Assembly: GCF_036323735.1 (NCBI RefSeq)
Contig: NC_086026.1
Location: forward strand, 56,115,039-56,179,038
Direction: 5' to 3'
Length of the DNA: 64,000 bases
Origin: Rattus norvegicus
Lineage: Eukaryota > Chordata > Mammalia > Rodentia > Muridae
Shown here in pieces: positions 54,596-64,000 of the stretch (the stretch's first letter is position 1; each line of letters starts with the position of its first letter). The translations under genes and the position numbers were made by a program. The notes below the pieces were generated by a model. The model was not told the DNA's origin. It saw only the letters and a list, made by a program, of their open reading frames with translations, and searched no databases.

Positions 54596-54785
54596 CAGAG
54601 AGACAGAGAGACAGAGACAGAGACAGAGACAGACAGACAGACAGACAGAAACAAAGAGAGAGACATGTAGGCCCAGTGAATACCTTCTCCAACAAGGCCA
54701 TGCTTCCCAATCCTTCCTAAATAACCCAAGGTCTGGGAATAAAATATATGGGTCCATGGGGGTCATTCTCATTTGGACCACTACA
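54327..54785 (-). mobile_element. MaLR/MT-ORR1-type LTR, minus strand, with expanded (GA)n
   Basis: The + strand begins TGTTAGTTACTATTCTATTG then CTGTGAGGAGACACTATGAC, and ends GGTCATTCTCATTTGGACCA then CTACA. On the minus strand this reads TGTAGTGGTCCAAATGAGAA to a GTAACTAACA end, typical of MaLR LTRs. The interior is interrupted by 138 bp of GA/GACA repeat, at the place where related LTRs carry a short CT-rich stretch. Confidence 0.75.
54527..54664. repeat. (GGGA)n(GA)n(GACA)n microsatellite inside the LTR
   Basis: GGGA units, about 24 GA units, then GAGACA and GACA units follow in order. Leu-Ser and Cys-Leu frames on the minus strand are artefacts. Confidence 0.95.
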
Positions 54786-54826
54786 AGATTCTCACTACAG
54801 TAGGTATTCAATGAATTAAAGCTTTT
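54786..54826 (+). mobile_element. L2-like 3' tail, right piece (L1 target)
   Basis: CTACAGTAGGTATTCAATGA then ATTAAAG resembles the final L2 segment 'cacatagtaggcactcaataaatg'. The long L1 inserted here; its duplicated target is GAATTAAAGCTTTT. Confidence 0.55.
54813..54826. repeat. Target-site duplication of the long L1 (left copy)
   Basis: GAATTAAAGCTTTT is repeated exactly at 61227-61240. The last four T residues merge with the poly(T), so the right edge of this copy is defined by comparison with the far copy. Confidence 0.85.
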
Positions 54827-54836
54827 TTTTTTTTTT

Positions 54837-55545
54837 ATTAACTTGAGTATTTCTTGTATACATTTCGAGTGTTATTCCCTTTCCCGGTTTCCGGGCAAAC
54901 ATCCCCCTCCCCCCTCCCCTTCCTTATGGGTGTTCCCCTCCCAACCCTCCCCCCATTGCCGCCCTCCCCCCATAGACTAGTTCACTGGGGGTTCAGTCTT
55001 AGCAGGACCCAGGGCTTCCCCTTCCACTGGTGCTCTTACTAGGATATTCATTGCTACCTATGGGGTCAGAGTCCAGGGTCAGTCCATGTATAGTCTTTAG
55101 GTAGTGGCTTAGTCCCTGGAAGCTCTGGTTGCTTGGCATTGTTGTACTTTTGGGGTCTCGAGCCCCTTCAAGCTCTTCCAGTTCTTTCTCTGATTCCTTC
55201 AATAGGGGACCTATTCTCAGTTCAGTGGTTTGCTGCCGGCATTCGCCTCTGTATTTGCTGTATTCTGGCTGTGTCTCTCAGGAGCGATCTACATCCAGCT
55301 CCTGTCGGTCTGCACTTCTTTGCTTCATCCATCTTGTCTAATTGGGTGGCTGTATATGTATGGGCCACATGTGGGGCAGGCTCTGAATGGGTGTTCCTTA
55401 AGTCTCTGTTTTAATCTTTGCCTCTCCCTTCCCTGCCAAGGGTATTCTTTTTCCTCATTTAAAGAAGGAGTGAAGCATTCACATTTTGATCATCCGTCTT
55501 GAGTTTCGTTTGTTCTAGGGATCTAGGGTAATTCAAGCATTTGGG
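54837..55545 (-). other. L1 3' UTR with G-rich tract
   Basis: This is the 709-bp region between the ORF2 stop and the poly(A). The + strand segment at 54902-54972 is almost all C with short interruptions, so the transcript strand is G-rich there, as is known for mammalian L1 3' UTRs. The 93-codon + frames over 55129-55502 are antisense. Confidence 0.85.
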
Positions 55546-58500
55546 CTAATAGCCACTTATCAATGAGTGCATACCATGTATGTCTTTCTGTGATTGGGTT
55601 AGCTCACTCAGGATGATATTTTCCAGTTCCAACCATTTGCCTACGAATTTCATAAACTCGTTGTTTTTGATAGCTGAGTAATATTCCATTGTGTAGATGT
55701 ACCACATTCTCTGTATCCATTCCTCTGTTGAAGGGCATCTGGGTTCTTTCCATTTTCTGGCTATTATAAATAAGGCTGCGATGAACATAGTGGAGCACGT
55801 GTCTCTTTTATATGTTGAGGCATCTTTTGGGTATATGCCCAAGAGAGGTATAGCTGGATCCTCAGGCAGTTCAATGTCCAATTTTCTGAGGAACCTCCAG
55901 ACTGATTTCCAGAATGGTTTTACCAGTCTGCAATCCCACCAACAATGGAGGAGTGTTCCTCTTTCTCCACATCCTCGCCAGCATCTGCTGTCACCTGAGT
56001 TTTTGATCTTAGCCAATCGCACTGGTGTGAGGTGAAATCTCAGGGTTGTTTTGATTTGCATTTCCCTTATGACTAAAGATGTTGAACATTTCTTTAGGTG
56101 TTTCTCAGCCATTCGGCATTCCTCAGCTGTGAATTCTTTGTTTAGCTCTGAACCCCATTTTTTAATAGGGTTATTTGTTTCCCTGCGGTCTAACTTCTTG
56201 AGTTCTTTGTATATTTTGGATATAAGGCCTCTATCTGTTGTAGGATTGGTAAAGATCTTTTCCCAATCTGTTGGTTGCCGTTTTGTCCTAACCACAGTGT
56301 CCTTTGCCTTACAGAAGCTTTGCAGTTTTATGAGATCCCATTTGTCGATTCTTGATCTTAGAGCGTAAGCCATTGGTGTTTTGTTTAGGAAAATTTTTCC
56401 AGTGCCCATGTGTTCCAGATGCTTCCCTAGTTTTTCTTCTATTAGTTTGAGTGTGTCTGGTTTGATGTGGAGGTCCTTGATCCACTTGGACTTAAGCTTT
56501 GTACAGGGTGATAAACATGGATCGATCTGCATTCTTCTACATGTTGACCTCCAGTTGAACCAGCACCATTTGCTGAAAATGCTATCTTTTTTCCATTGAA
56601 TGGTTTTGGCTCCTTTGTCAAAAATCAAGTGACCATAGGTGTGTGGGTTCATTTCTGGGTCTTCAATTCTATTCCATTGGTCTATCTGTCTGTCTCTGTA
56701 CCAATACCATGCAGTTTTTATCACTATTGCTCTGTAATACTGCTTGAGTTCAGGGATAGTGATTCCCCCTGAAGTCCTTTTATTGTTGAGGATAGCTTTA
56801 GCTATCCTGGGTTTTTTGTTATTCCAGATGAATTTGCAAATTGTTCTGTCTAACTCTTTGAAGAATTGGATTGGTATTTTGATGGGGATTGCATTGAATC
56901 TGTAGATTGCTTTTGGTAAAATGGCCATTTTTACTATATTAATCCTGCCAATCCATGAGCATGGGAGATCTTTCTATCTTCTGAGGTCTTCTTCAATTTC
57001 TTTCCTCAGTGTCTTGAAGTTCTTATTGTACAGATCTTTTACTTGCTTGGTTAAAGTCACACCGAGGTACTTTATATTATTTGGGTCTATTATGAAGGGT
57101 GTCGTTTCCCTAATTTCTTTCTCGGCTTGTTTCTCTTTTGTATAGAGGAAGGCAACTGATTTATTTGAGTTAATTTTATACCCAGCCACTTTGCTGAAGT
57201 TGTTTATCAGCTTTAGTAGTTCTCTGGTGGAACTTTTGGGATCACTTAAATATACTATCATGTCATCTGCAAATAGTGATATTTTGACCTCTTCTTTTCC
57301 GATCTGTATCCCTTTGATCTCCTTTTGTTGTCTGATTGCTCTGGCTAGAACTTCAAGAACTATATTGAATAAGTAGGGAGAGAGTGGGCAGCCTTGTCTA
57401 GTCCCTGATTTTAGTGGGATTGCTTCAAGTTTCTCTCCATTTAGTTTAATGTTAGCAACTGGTTTGCTGTATATGGCTTTTACTATGTTTAGGTATGGGC
57501 CTTGAATTCCTATTCTTTCCAGGACTTTTATCATGAAGGGGTGTTGAATTTTGTCAAATGCTTTCTCAGCATCTAATGAAATGATCATGTGGTTCTGTTC
57601 TTTCAGTTTGTTTATATAATGGATCACGTTGATGGTTTTCCGTATATTAAACCATCCCTGCATGCCTGGGATGAAGCCTACTTGATCATGGTGGATGATT
57701 GTTTTGATGTGCTCTTGAATTCGGTTTGCCAGAATTTTATTGAGTATTTTTGCATCGATATTCATAAGGGAAATTGGTCTGAAGTTCTCTTTCTTTGTTG
57801 TGTCTTTGTGTGGTTTAGGTATAAGAGTAATTGTGGCTTCGTAGAAGGAATTCGGTAGGGCTCCATCTGTTTCAATTTTGTGGAATAGTTTGGATAATAT
57901 TGGTATGAGGTCTTCTATGAAGGTTTGATAGAATTCTGCACTAAACCCGTCTGGACCTGGGCTCTTTTTGGTTGGGAGACCTTTAATGACTGCTTCTATT
58001 TCCTTAGGAGTTATGGGGTTGTTTAACTGGTTTATCTGTTCCTGATTTAACTTCGATACCTGGTATCTGTCTAGGAAATTGTCCATTTCCTGAAGATTTT
58101 CAAATTTTGTTGAATATAGGTTTTTATAGTAAGATCTGATAATTTTTTGAATTTCCTCTGAATCTGTAGTTATGTCTCCCTTTTCATTTCTGATTTTGTT
58201 AATTTGGACGCACTCTCTGTGTCCTCTCGTTAGTCTGGCTAAGGGTTTATCTATCTTGTTGATTTTCTCAAAGAACCAACTTTTGGTTCTGTTGATTCTT
58301 TCTATGGTCCTTTTTGTTTCTACTTGGTTGATTTCAGCTCTGAGTTTGATTATTTCCTGCCTTCTACTCCTCCTGGGTGTATTTGCTTCTTTTTGTTCTA
58401 GAGCTTTTAGGTATGCTGTCAAGCTGCTGACATATGCTCTTTCCTGTTTCTTTCTGCAGGCACTCAGCGCTATGAGTTTTCCTCTTAGCACAGCTTTCAT

Positions 58501-59373
58501 TGTGTCCCATAAGTTTGAGTATGTTGTATCTTCATTTTCATTAAATTCTAAAAAGTTTTTAATTTCTTTCTTTATTTCTTCCTTGACCAGGTTATCATTG
58601 AGTAGAGCATTGTTCAATTTCCACGTATATGTGGGCATTCTTCCCTTATTGTTATTGAAGACCAGTTTTAGGCCGTGGTGGTCCGATAGCACGCATGGGA
58701 TTATTTCTATCTTTCTGTACCTGTTGAGGCCCGTTTTTTGACCAATTATATGGTCAATTTTGGAGAAAGTACCATGAGGAGCTGAGAAGAAGGTATATCC
58801 TTTTGCTTTAGGATAGAATGTTCTATAAATATCCGTTAAGTCCATTTGGCTCATGACTTCTCTTAGTCTGTCGACATCACTGTTTAATTTCTGTTTCCAT
58901 GATCTGTCCATTGATGAGAGTGGGGTGTTGAAATCTCCCACTATTATTGTGTGAGGTGCAATGTGTGTTTTGAGCTTTAGTAAGGTTTCTTTTATGTATG
59001 TAGGTGCCCTTGTATTTGGGGCATAGATATTTAGGATTGAGAGTTCATCTTGGTGGATTTTTCCTTTGATGAATATGAAATGTCCTTCCTTATCTTTTTT
59101 GATGACTTTTAGTTGGAAATTGATTTTATTTGATATTAGAATGGCTACTCCAGCTTGCTTCTTCTGACCATTTGCTTGGAAAGTTGTTTTCCAGCCTTTC
59201 ACTCTGAGGTAGTGTCTGTCTTTGTCTCTGAGGTGTGTTTCCTGTAGGCAGCAGAATGCAGGGTCCTTGTTGCGTATCCAGTTTGTTAATCTATGTCTTT
59301 TTATTGGGGAGTTGAGGCCATTGATATTGAGAGATATTAAGGAATAGTGATTATTGTTTCCCTTTATATTCAT
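55546..59373 (-). pseudogene. L1 ORF2 (endonuclease / reverse transcriptase), one premature stop
   Basis: ORF2 protein nicks target DNA and copies L1 RNA into the nick. The frame is continuous for 1,276 codons except for one in-frame TAG at 56976-56974 (codon 800), where a Trp codon (TGG) is usual, so a single G-to-A change could explain it. Before the stop: an endonuclease domain (SLNINGLN at 14-21, QETH with E45, a GDFN motif, SDHHGL) and a reverse transcriptase (RPISLMN, GTRQGCPLSPYLFN, catalytic FADD at 701-704). After it, from codon 816, come the thumb-like and C-terminal region and a Cys/His cluster C-x3-C-x7-H-x4-C at about 1131-1148. The 799-residue product would keep both catalytic domains but lose the C-terminal domain, which L1 retrotransposition is known to need. 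The start at 59373 precedes NNNHYSLISLN, as usual for murine ORF2. Confidence 0.95.
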
Positions 59374-59432
59374 ATTTGGATGTGAGGTTATGTTTGTGTG
59401 CTTTCATTCTCTTTGTTTTGTTGCCAAGACGA

Positions 59433-60508
59433 TTAGTTTCTTGCTTCTTCTAGGGTATAGCTTGCCTCCTTATGTTGGGCTTTACCATTTATTATCCTTT
59501 GTAGTGCTGGATTTGTAGAAAGATATTGTGTAAATTTGGTTTTGTCATGGAATATCTTGGTTTCTCCATCAATGTTAATTGAGAGTTTTGCTGGATACAG
59601 TAACCTGGGCTGGCATTTGTGTTCTCTTAGGGTCTGTATGACATCAGTCCAGGATCTTCTGGCCTTCATAGTTTCTGGCGAGAAGTCTGGTGTGATTCTG
59701 ATAGGTCTCCCTTTATATGTTACTTGACCTTTTTCCCTTACTGCTTTTAATATTCTTTCTTTATTTTGTGCGTTTGGTGTTTTGACAATTATGTGACGGG
59801 AGGTGTTTCTTTTCTGGTCCAATCTATTTGGAGTTCTGTAGGCTTCTTGTATGTCTATGGGTATCTCTTTTTTTAGGTTAGGGAAGTTTTCTTCTATGAT
59901 TTTGTTGAAGATATTTACTGGTCCATTGAGCTGGGAGTCTTCACTCTCTTCTATACCTATTATCCTTAGGTTTGATCTTCTCATTGAGTCCTGGATTTCC
60001 TGTATGTTTTGGACCAGTAGCTTTTTCCGCTTTACATTATCTTTGACAGTTGAGTCAATGATTTCTATGGAATCTTCTGCTCCTGAGATTCTCTCTTCCA
60101 TCTCTTGTATTCTGTTGGTGAAGCTTGTATCTAAAGCTCCTTGTCTCTTCTTTTGGTTTTCTATATCCAGGGTTGTTTCCATGTGTTCTTTCTTGATTGC
60201 TTCTATTTCCATTTTTAATTCCTTCAACTGTTTGATTGTGTTTTCCTGGAATTCTTTCAGGGATTTTTGCGCTTCCTCTCTGTAGGCTTCTACTTGTTCA
60301 TTAATGTTTTCCTGTGTTTCTCTAAGGGAGTCTTCACGTCTTTCTTGAAGCCCTCCATCATCATGATCAAATATGATTTTGAAACTAGATCTTGCTTTTC
60401 TGGTGTGTTTGGATATTCCATGTTTGTTTTGGTGGGAGAATTGGGCTCCGATGATGCCATGTAGTCTTGGTTTCTGTTGCTTGGGTTCCTGCGCTTGCCT
60501 CTCGCCAT
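59433..60508 (-). pseudogene. L1 ORF1 (RNA-binding chaperone), one frameshift
   Basis: ORF1 protein forms coiled-coil trimers that coat L1 RNA. The frame opens at 60508 with MARGKRRNPSNRNQ, typical of murine ORF1, and runs for 72 codons, the last ones out of frame. Homology resumes in the next frame upstream of 60290 and continues to 59433. The shift maps to about 60331-60336, where GTGAAGACTCCC appears to lack one base; the lengths of the two pieces agree with a one-base deletion. The downstream part holds a charged coiled-coil region, the RRM start (RRSNLRIIGIEE) and the C-terminal domain motif RPIRITPDFSPETMKARRSW. With the missing base the frame would be about 358 residues, normal for rodents. 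As it stands only a short N-terminal peptide could be made from the usual start. Confidence 0.94.
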
Positions 60509-61226
60509 CAGATTATCTCTAGTGTTACTTTGTTCTGCTATTTCTGACAGTGGCTAGACTGTCCTATAAGCCTGTGTGTCAGGAGTGCTGTAGACCTGTT
60601 TTCCTCTCTTTCAGTCAGTTATGGGGACAGAGTGTTCTGCTTTCGGGCGAGTAGTTTTTCCTCTCTACAGGTCTTCAGCTGTTCCTGTGGGCCTGTGTCT
60701 TGAGTTCACCAGGCAGCTTTCTTGCAGCAGAAAATTTGGTCTTACCTGTGGTCCCGAGGCTCAAGTTAGCTCGTGGGGTGCTGCCCAGGGGCTCTCTGCA
60801 GCGGCAGCAACCAGGAAGACCTGTGCCGCCCCTTCCGGGAGCTTCAGTGCACCAGGGTTCCAGATGGTCTTTGGCTTTTTCCTCTGGCGTCCGAGATGTG
60901 TGTGCAGGGAGCAGTCTCTTCTGGTTTCCCAGGCTTGTCTGCCTCTCTGAAGGTTTAGCTCTCCCTCCCACGGGATTTGGGTGCAGAGAACTGTTTATCG
61001 GTCTGTTTCTTTCAGGTTCCGGCGGTGTCTCAGGCAGGGGTCCTGCCGCTCCTGGGCCCTCCCCCACGGGAGCCCAGAGGCCTTATACAGTTTCCTCTTG
61101 GGCCAGGAATGTGGGCAGGGGTGAGCAGAGTTGGTGGTCTCTTCCGCTCTGCAGCCTCAGGAGTGCCCACCTGACCAGGCGGTTGGGTCTCTCTCTCACC
61201 GGGTCTGGGAGCAGAGAGCTGCTGCC
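60509..61226 (-). promoter_or_regulatory. L1 5' UTR / internal promoter region
   Basis: These 718 bp are GC- and CpG-richer than the rest of the window and lie directly upstream of ORF1, where L1 carries its internal RNA polymerase II promoter. The region contains a related pair of segments near 60955-61003 and 61186-61226, offset by about 228 bp. A 130-codon sense frame (61067-60675) and a 177-codon antisense frame (60700-61233) are open within it. I infer promoter function from family knowledge; no promoter motif is decisive by eye. Confidence 0.75.
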
Positions 61227-61240
61227 GAATTAAAGCTTTT
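61227..61240. repeat. Target-site duplication of the long L1 (right copy)
   Basis: GAATTAAAGCTTTT is identical to 54813-54826. The following CTAGCC is the other side of the nicked site. Confidence 0.9.
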
Positions 61241-61849
61241 CTAGCCAAGACATCCGAGCCCAGAATCTCCAAACCCTTGCTTCTTCTGCACAGAGTATTG
61301 GCTGTGTGCCTTTCCTTTCTCAGCATGGCTTTCTTATTTTTAAAAATGATAGGTTACATTGAGTTATCTCTACCCATCGAGCCTGACATTTCATAATTCT
61401 ATTAAATAATTGAATTGGATGGACATTAGGGAAAATGTTGAACAACAGGCTAATTTATCTCTGAACATGAACCAGATGCCCTGGGTCAAAGTCAGGTCAA
61501 CAGAAGGCAAAACAGGTGGACTATGCCACCTTTCTCTGCAGAGATGGGCAAAGTCCAAAGGTCCTTCAGAAAGCCTGCAGTAGAGTGGCAGGTGTGTGGT
61601 TTCTGAGACCCTTCCTGAAGATCAGGAAGTTTGATGGCTTTCCAGTACTTTGTAGTGGTCATGGTCTCCTTTGAATTGTAGCATCTCTGTGTCTGGTGCA
61701 GTCAGTGGCTACAAGGGACTGAAACAGGCACTGTAGAAAAGCTTTGAACTTGAGAAACTGGAGGAGTCCTTCAAGAGAAACAAAAAAGGGTATGACTTGG
61801 CATGGTCATGGTCACAGGGACTCCTAGGTTTCCTGGATCATCTCTTGGC
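61241..61849. other. Unique sequence, no gene seen
   Basis: Nothing recognisable beyond the L1 flank. Confidence 0.5.
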
Positions 61850-61910
61850 AATTGTATCACTTACTTAGCACATACAAAACCCTGATTTTAATCCTCAATA
61901 CTGCCAAAAA
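61850..61910 (+). mobile_element. ID/B4-like SINE 3' part, diverged
   Basis: TTAGCACATACAAAACCCTG, ATTTTAATCCTCAATACTGC and CAAAAA resemble the ID/B1-ID phrase 'agcatgcacaaggccctgggttcaatccccagcaccgc'. A TG tract follows. Confidence 0.5.
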
Positions 61911-61925
61911 GTGGGTGCATGTGTC

Positions 61926-61928
<3 letters not shown>

Positions 61929-61956
<28 letters not shown>

Positions 61957-62141
61957 TTGTGTGTGTTTCTATATATGTGTGTGTGCCTCTGTGTGTTTTT
62001 GTTTGTGTGTGTTTGTGTATGTTTCTCTCTCTCTCTCACTCTCTCTCTCTCTCTCTGTGTCTCTGTCTCTGTCTGTCTCTCTCTATGTCTGTCTCTCTCT
62101 GTCTGTGTCTCTGTCTCTGTCTCTCTCTGTCTCTGTCTCTC

Positions 62142-62182
<41 letters not shown>
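61929..62182. repeat. (TG)n-(TC)n-(TG)n compound tract
   Basis: Imperfect TG repeats (61929-62020), TC/TCTG repeats (62023-62149) and pure TG (62150-62182). Spurious Cys-Val and Leu-Ser frames of up to 167 codons run through it. Confidence 0.95.
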
Positions 62183-62183
<1 letters not shown>

Positions 62184-64000
62184 GGAACACAGAGATAGTA
62201 CCAGAAGATGAAGGTCATGTGATGAAGAGGGCAGGTCAAGCCAAAGTTAATGGATGCCAGAAAATCAGCAGCAGTTTAGGAGAGGTACGATGCAAGCGTC
62301 TCCTCCCTGTGCTTAGGAAGAATCACCTTGGGCTCAGACATACAAATTCCAGAGCCACAAGGCATTACTTTGCTTGGTTTAGGCTCCAGCTTGTGATATT
62401 TGTTTCCTTTAGCTGTGTGTAGAAAGCTCTCACAGTAAGAGATACCATGTGCTGGAGAAAGCCTCAAATTCCAGCCATTCCTCTGGACTCTTCACACTTC
62501 CCTCTTCCAGGATGTCACTCACACATTAGGAGGCAGACAACATAAAGACAGAAGAATATCTCCACAAAGAAAGTGATTTTTCCCCTCCCAGTTCAATTCA
62601 GCACTGCAGCTATTTCTATTCACCAGGAGGTCCTTCCTTGTTTCCCACCCAAATCCCACCTGCTGCAGTTCCAGGCCATTCTGCTTTATTTTGCTCTCAA
62701 GAGACAATGATCAACTCGAACACCCACCTCCAGAAAGCAATCCTTTGTTGTCTAAAAGTTAGACATGGGATCTCCTTCCCTGTTAGCTGACAGCTCCCAC
62801 CTTCTAGTTCAAGGTAAGCCTTCAGCTTGCAGCCTACGGAACGCCCAGCCTCTCCACCCAGCAAGCATCCTGTGCAATGACCTTGTCTGTGACATCTCCA
62901 CCCCAGCCATTGCCCCATCCCTCCCCTGCTTCCCTGGACCCTTCAGCACACTCCTTCCAAAGACATAGCTTGTTTTGTGTGCCCAAACATGCCTTGTCTC
63001 CAAACACAGTGTGGAGAGGAGTCATGGGGACCGAGCTGCAGTGGCTGCAAAATCACGGTGACCGATGAGAGGGCCTGATTGCTTGTGCATAGCTGCTGAA
63101 AGGGGTCTTGACATTTTAAGTGCTCGTCAGAGTGAGGAATGACAGCAGCAGACAATGAGACACTTCCTCTTTGCCTTTTGCAGGCTATTAATAAGTGTTT
63201 CTGATTCCATAGAAGTGGGAGAGATTCTGGGCCACTGGCTTGGCTATGTTGCGTGGGATTTTTTTTCCCCTCTCACTTTGTCTTTCTCCCTGCTGCCTCT
63301 CCCTCTTCTCCCAGCCTCCCTCTCCTCTAGCTTCCACTCTCTCATTCTCTCCGGGGTGTGGCTGCCTGTTTGTCTTGAAGTTGGATTTAATAGTGATCAG
63401 GAAATGGCGCAGGGCAGCTGGTCTCAGCCATGCCTTGGCTCTCTGCTGAAATGTCGGTCTCTGGATCGCCGACCTGAATTCGCACAGTGGAGTGGAAGGA
63501 AGGTTAGGGGCTGGCAAGGGAGAGAGAGAGGCTTTGAAGCTGGCAGTGGGAAATGGGCAGCTGGGAAAGGTCACCCACAGGGACCATTAAGGCAGTCTGT
63601 TCAAGCTGGGACAAGGAGATGGGAGAGTTTCCTCTCCTGTCTTTTCTATCTGCAGCCCTCTCTCCCTTTCCATGCCTTCCAGCAGTGCTAGTTAGTGGCC
63701 ATGTATTCCTCCTCAACCTCCATGGTCAAGTGGCTCTCTCCTGGCTTCAAGGGGAATGTTCTATGGCTGGATCTCAGAAGGGGCTGTTCATATTCCTAGA
63801 TTCATGGCTATGGAGTTTACCCTCTTCTCAAACCAGTGAGACCAGCCATTCTGAGGAGCCCAGGATGTGGTTTTCCTCAGTGCTAAAACCCGGGCACTGC
63901 CTAGTGAACCACACCCTTTAGCTGCTTTATCTCCCGGTCACACCAAGAGCTGGCTTCTGACTCAGTGAGCTGAAACAGGAGATGGAGGTGGGTGAGCTGG
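62183..64000. other. Unique sequence, no gene seen
   Basis: The block is repeat-poor. A pyrimidine-rich stretch lies at 63258-63350 and a small CpG cluster at 63450-63485. The 178-codon + frame (63155-63691) and 128-codon minus frame (63574-63188) overlap each other and have no recognisable domain. Confidence 0.5.

Larger units (their letters stand above)
54827..61226 (-). mobile_element. Near full-length LINE-1, rat type, minus strand
   Basis: A 6.4-kb non-LTR retrotransposon is inserted in reverse. From its 5' end it has a GC-rich 5' UTR (61226-60509), ORF1 (60508-59433), a 59-bp spacer, ORF2 (59373-55546), a 3' UTR with a G-rich strand (55545-54837) and a poly(A) seen as T residues at 54823-54836. 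A 14-bp duplication GAATTAAAGCTTTT flanks it (54813-54826 and 61227-61240), as expected of target-primed reverse transcription. Only two obvious coding lesions are seen, a one-base frameshift in ORF1 and a single nonsense codon in ORF2, which suggests a fairly young copy. Whether the 5' UTR is complete cannot be judged without a consensus. Confidence 0.96.

Noticed and set aside
55697..60285. Several plus-strand ORFs of 72-189 codons within the L1
   Set aside because: They are antisense shadows of ORF1 and ORF2. Only the 5' UTR antisense frame is kept, as a tentative finding.
63155..63691. 178-codon plus-strand ORF near the window end
   Set aside because: It overlaps an equally long-lived minus frame, has no domain and partly translates a pyrimidine-rich stretch.

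Overview
This window reads as mammalian, specifically rodent, nuclear DNA, and most probably rat. Three ID-family SINEs (BC1/tRNA-Ala type) are present, two of them with near-perfect target-site duplications. A 6.4-kb LINE-1 carries ORF1 and ORF2 proteins of murine type. B1, B2, B3 and B4 SINEs, ORR1/MT-type MaLR LTRs and abundant long (CA)n, (GA)n and (CT)n tracts complete the picture. CpG is depleted almost everywhere, as expected for methylated vertebrate DNA. I found no operon, no tRNA or rRNA gene, no CRISPR array and no host protein-coding exon I could defend. The window is best described as intergenic or deep intronic DNA.

Layout. 1-9.6 kb: unique sequence with one ID element, B3 and B1 SINEs, an old B4, MIR relics and an LTR split by a (TG)n tract. 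9.6-17.4 kb: antisense LTRs, B4-type SINEs and several microsatellites. 17.4-26.5 kb: an L2-like relic, an antisense MLT1 LTR, an LTR carrying an inserted element that has an inverted partner nearby, a B2 and an AT-rich block with three octamer-like sites. 26.5-43 kb: two ID elements, B4s, antisense LTRs, two sense ORR1-type LTRs and long (CA)n, GGAA and CTCC/TCTG/TCGG tracts. 43-47 kb: mostly unique, with a small CpG/GC-box cluster that could be a minor promoter. 47-54 kb: a truncated older L1 inserted into a still older L1, a 0.9-kb CT-rich satellite with a higher-order repeat, and a 0.3-kb TG tract. 54.8-61.2 kb: the main object, a nearly complete minus-strand L1. 61.2-64 kb: unique sequence plus a TG-TC-TG tract.

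The only protein-coding content I can support belongs to the L1. ORF1 has a one-base frameshift near residue 57 and ORF2 has one in-frame stop at codon 800. Both proteins are otherwise recognisable end to end, and a 14-bp target-site duplication frames the element, so it is a fairly young insertion. It landed in the tail of an L2-like relic that had already been split by a MaLR LTR.

No previously undescribed biological system was evident. The best leads are the near-intact L1 with an open antisense reading frame running out of its 5' UTR, the higher-order CT satellite, an inverted pair of one repeat around 22.7-23.9 kb, and a few AT-rich, homeodomain/POU-motif-rich blocks that could be conserved enhancers. 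Repeat family names come from recognition by eye, not from a database search.
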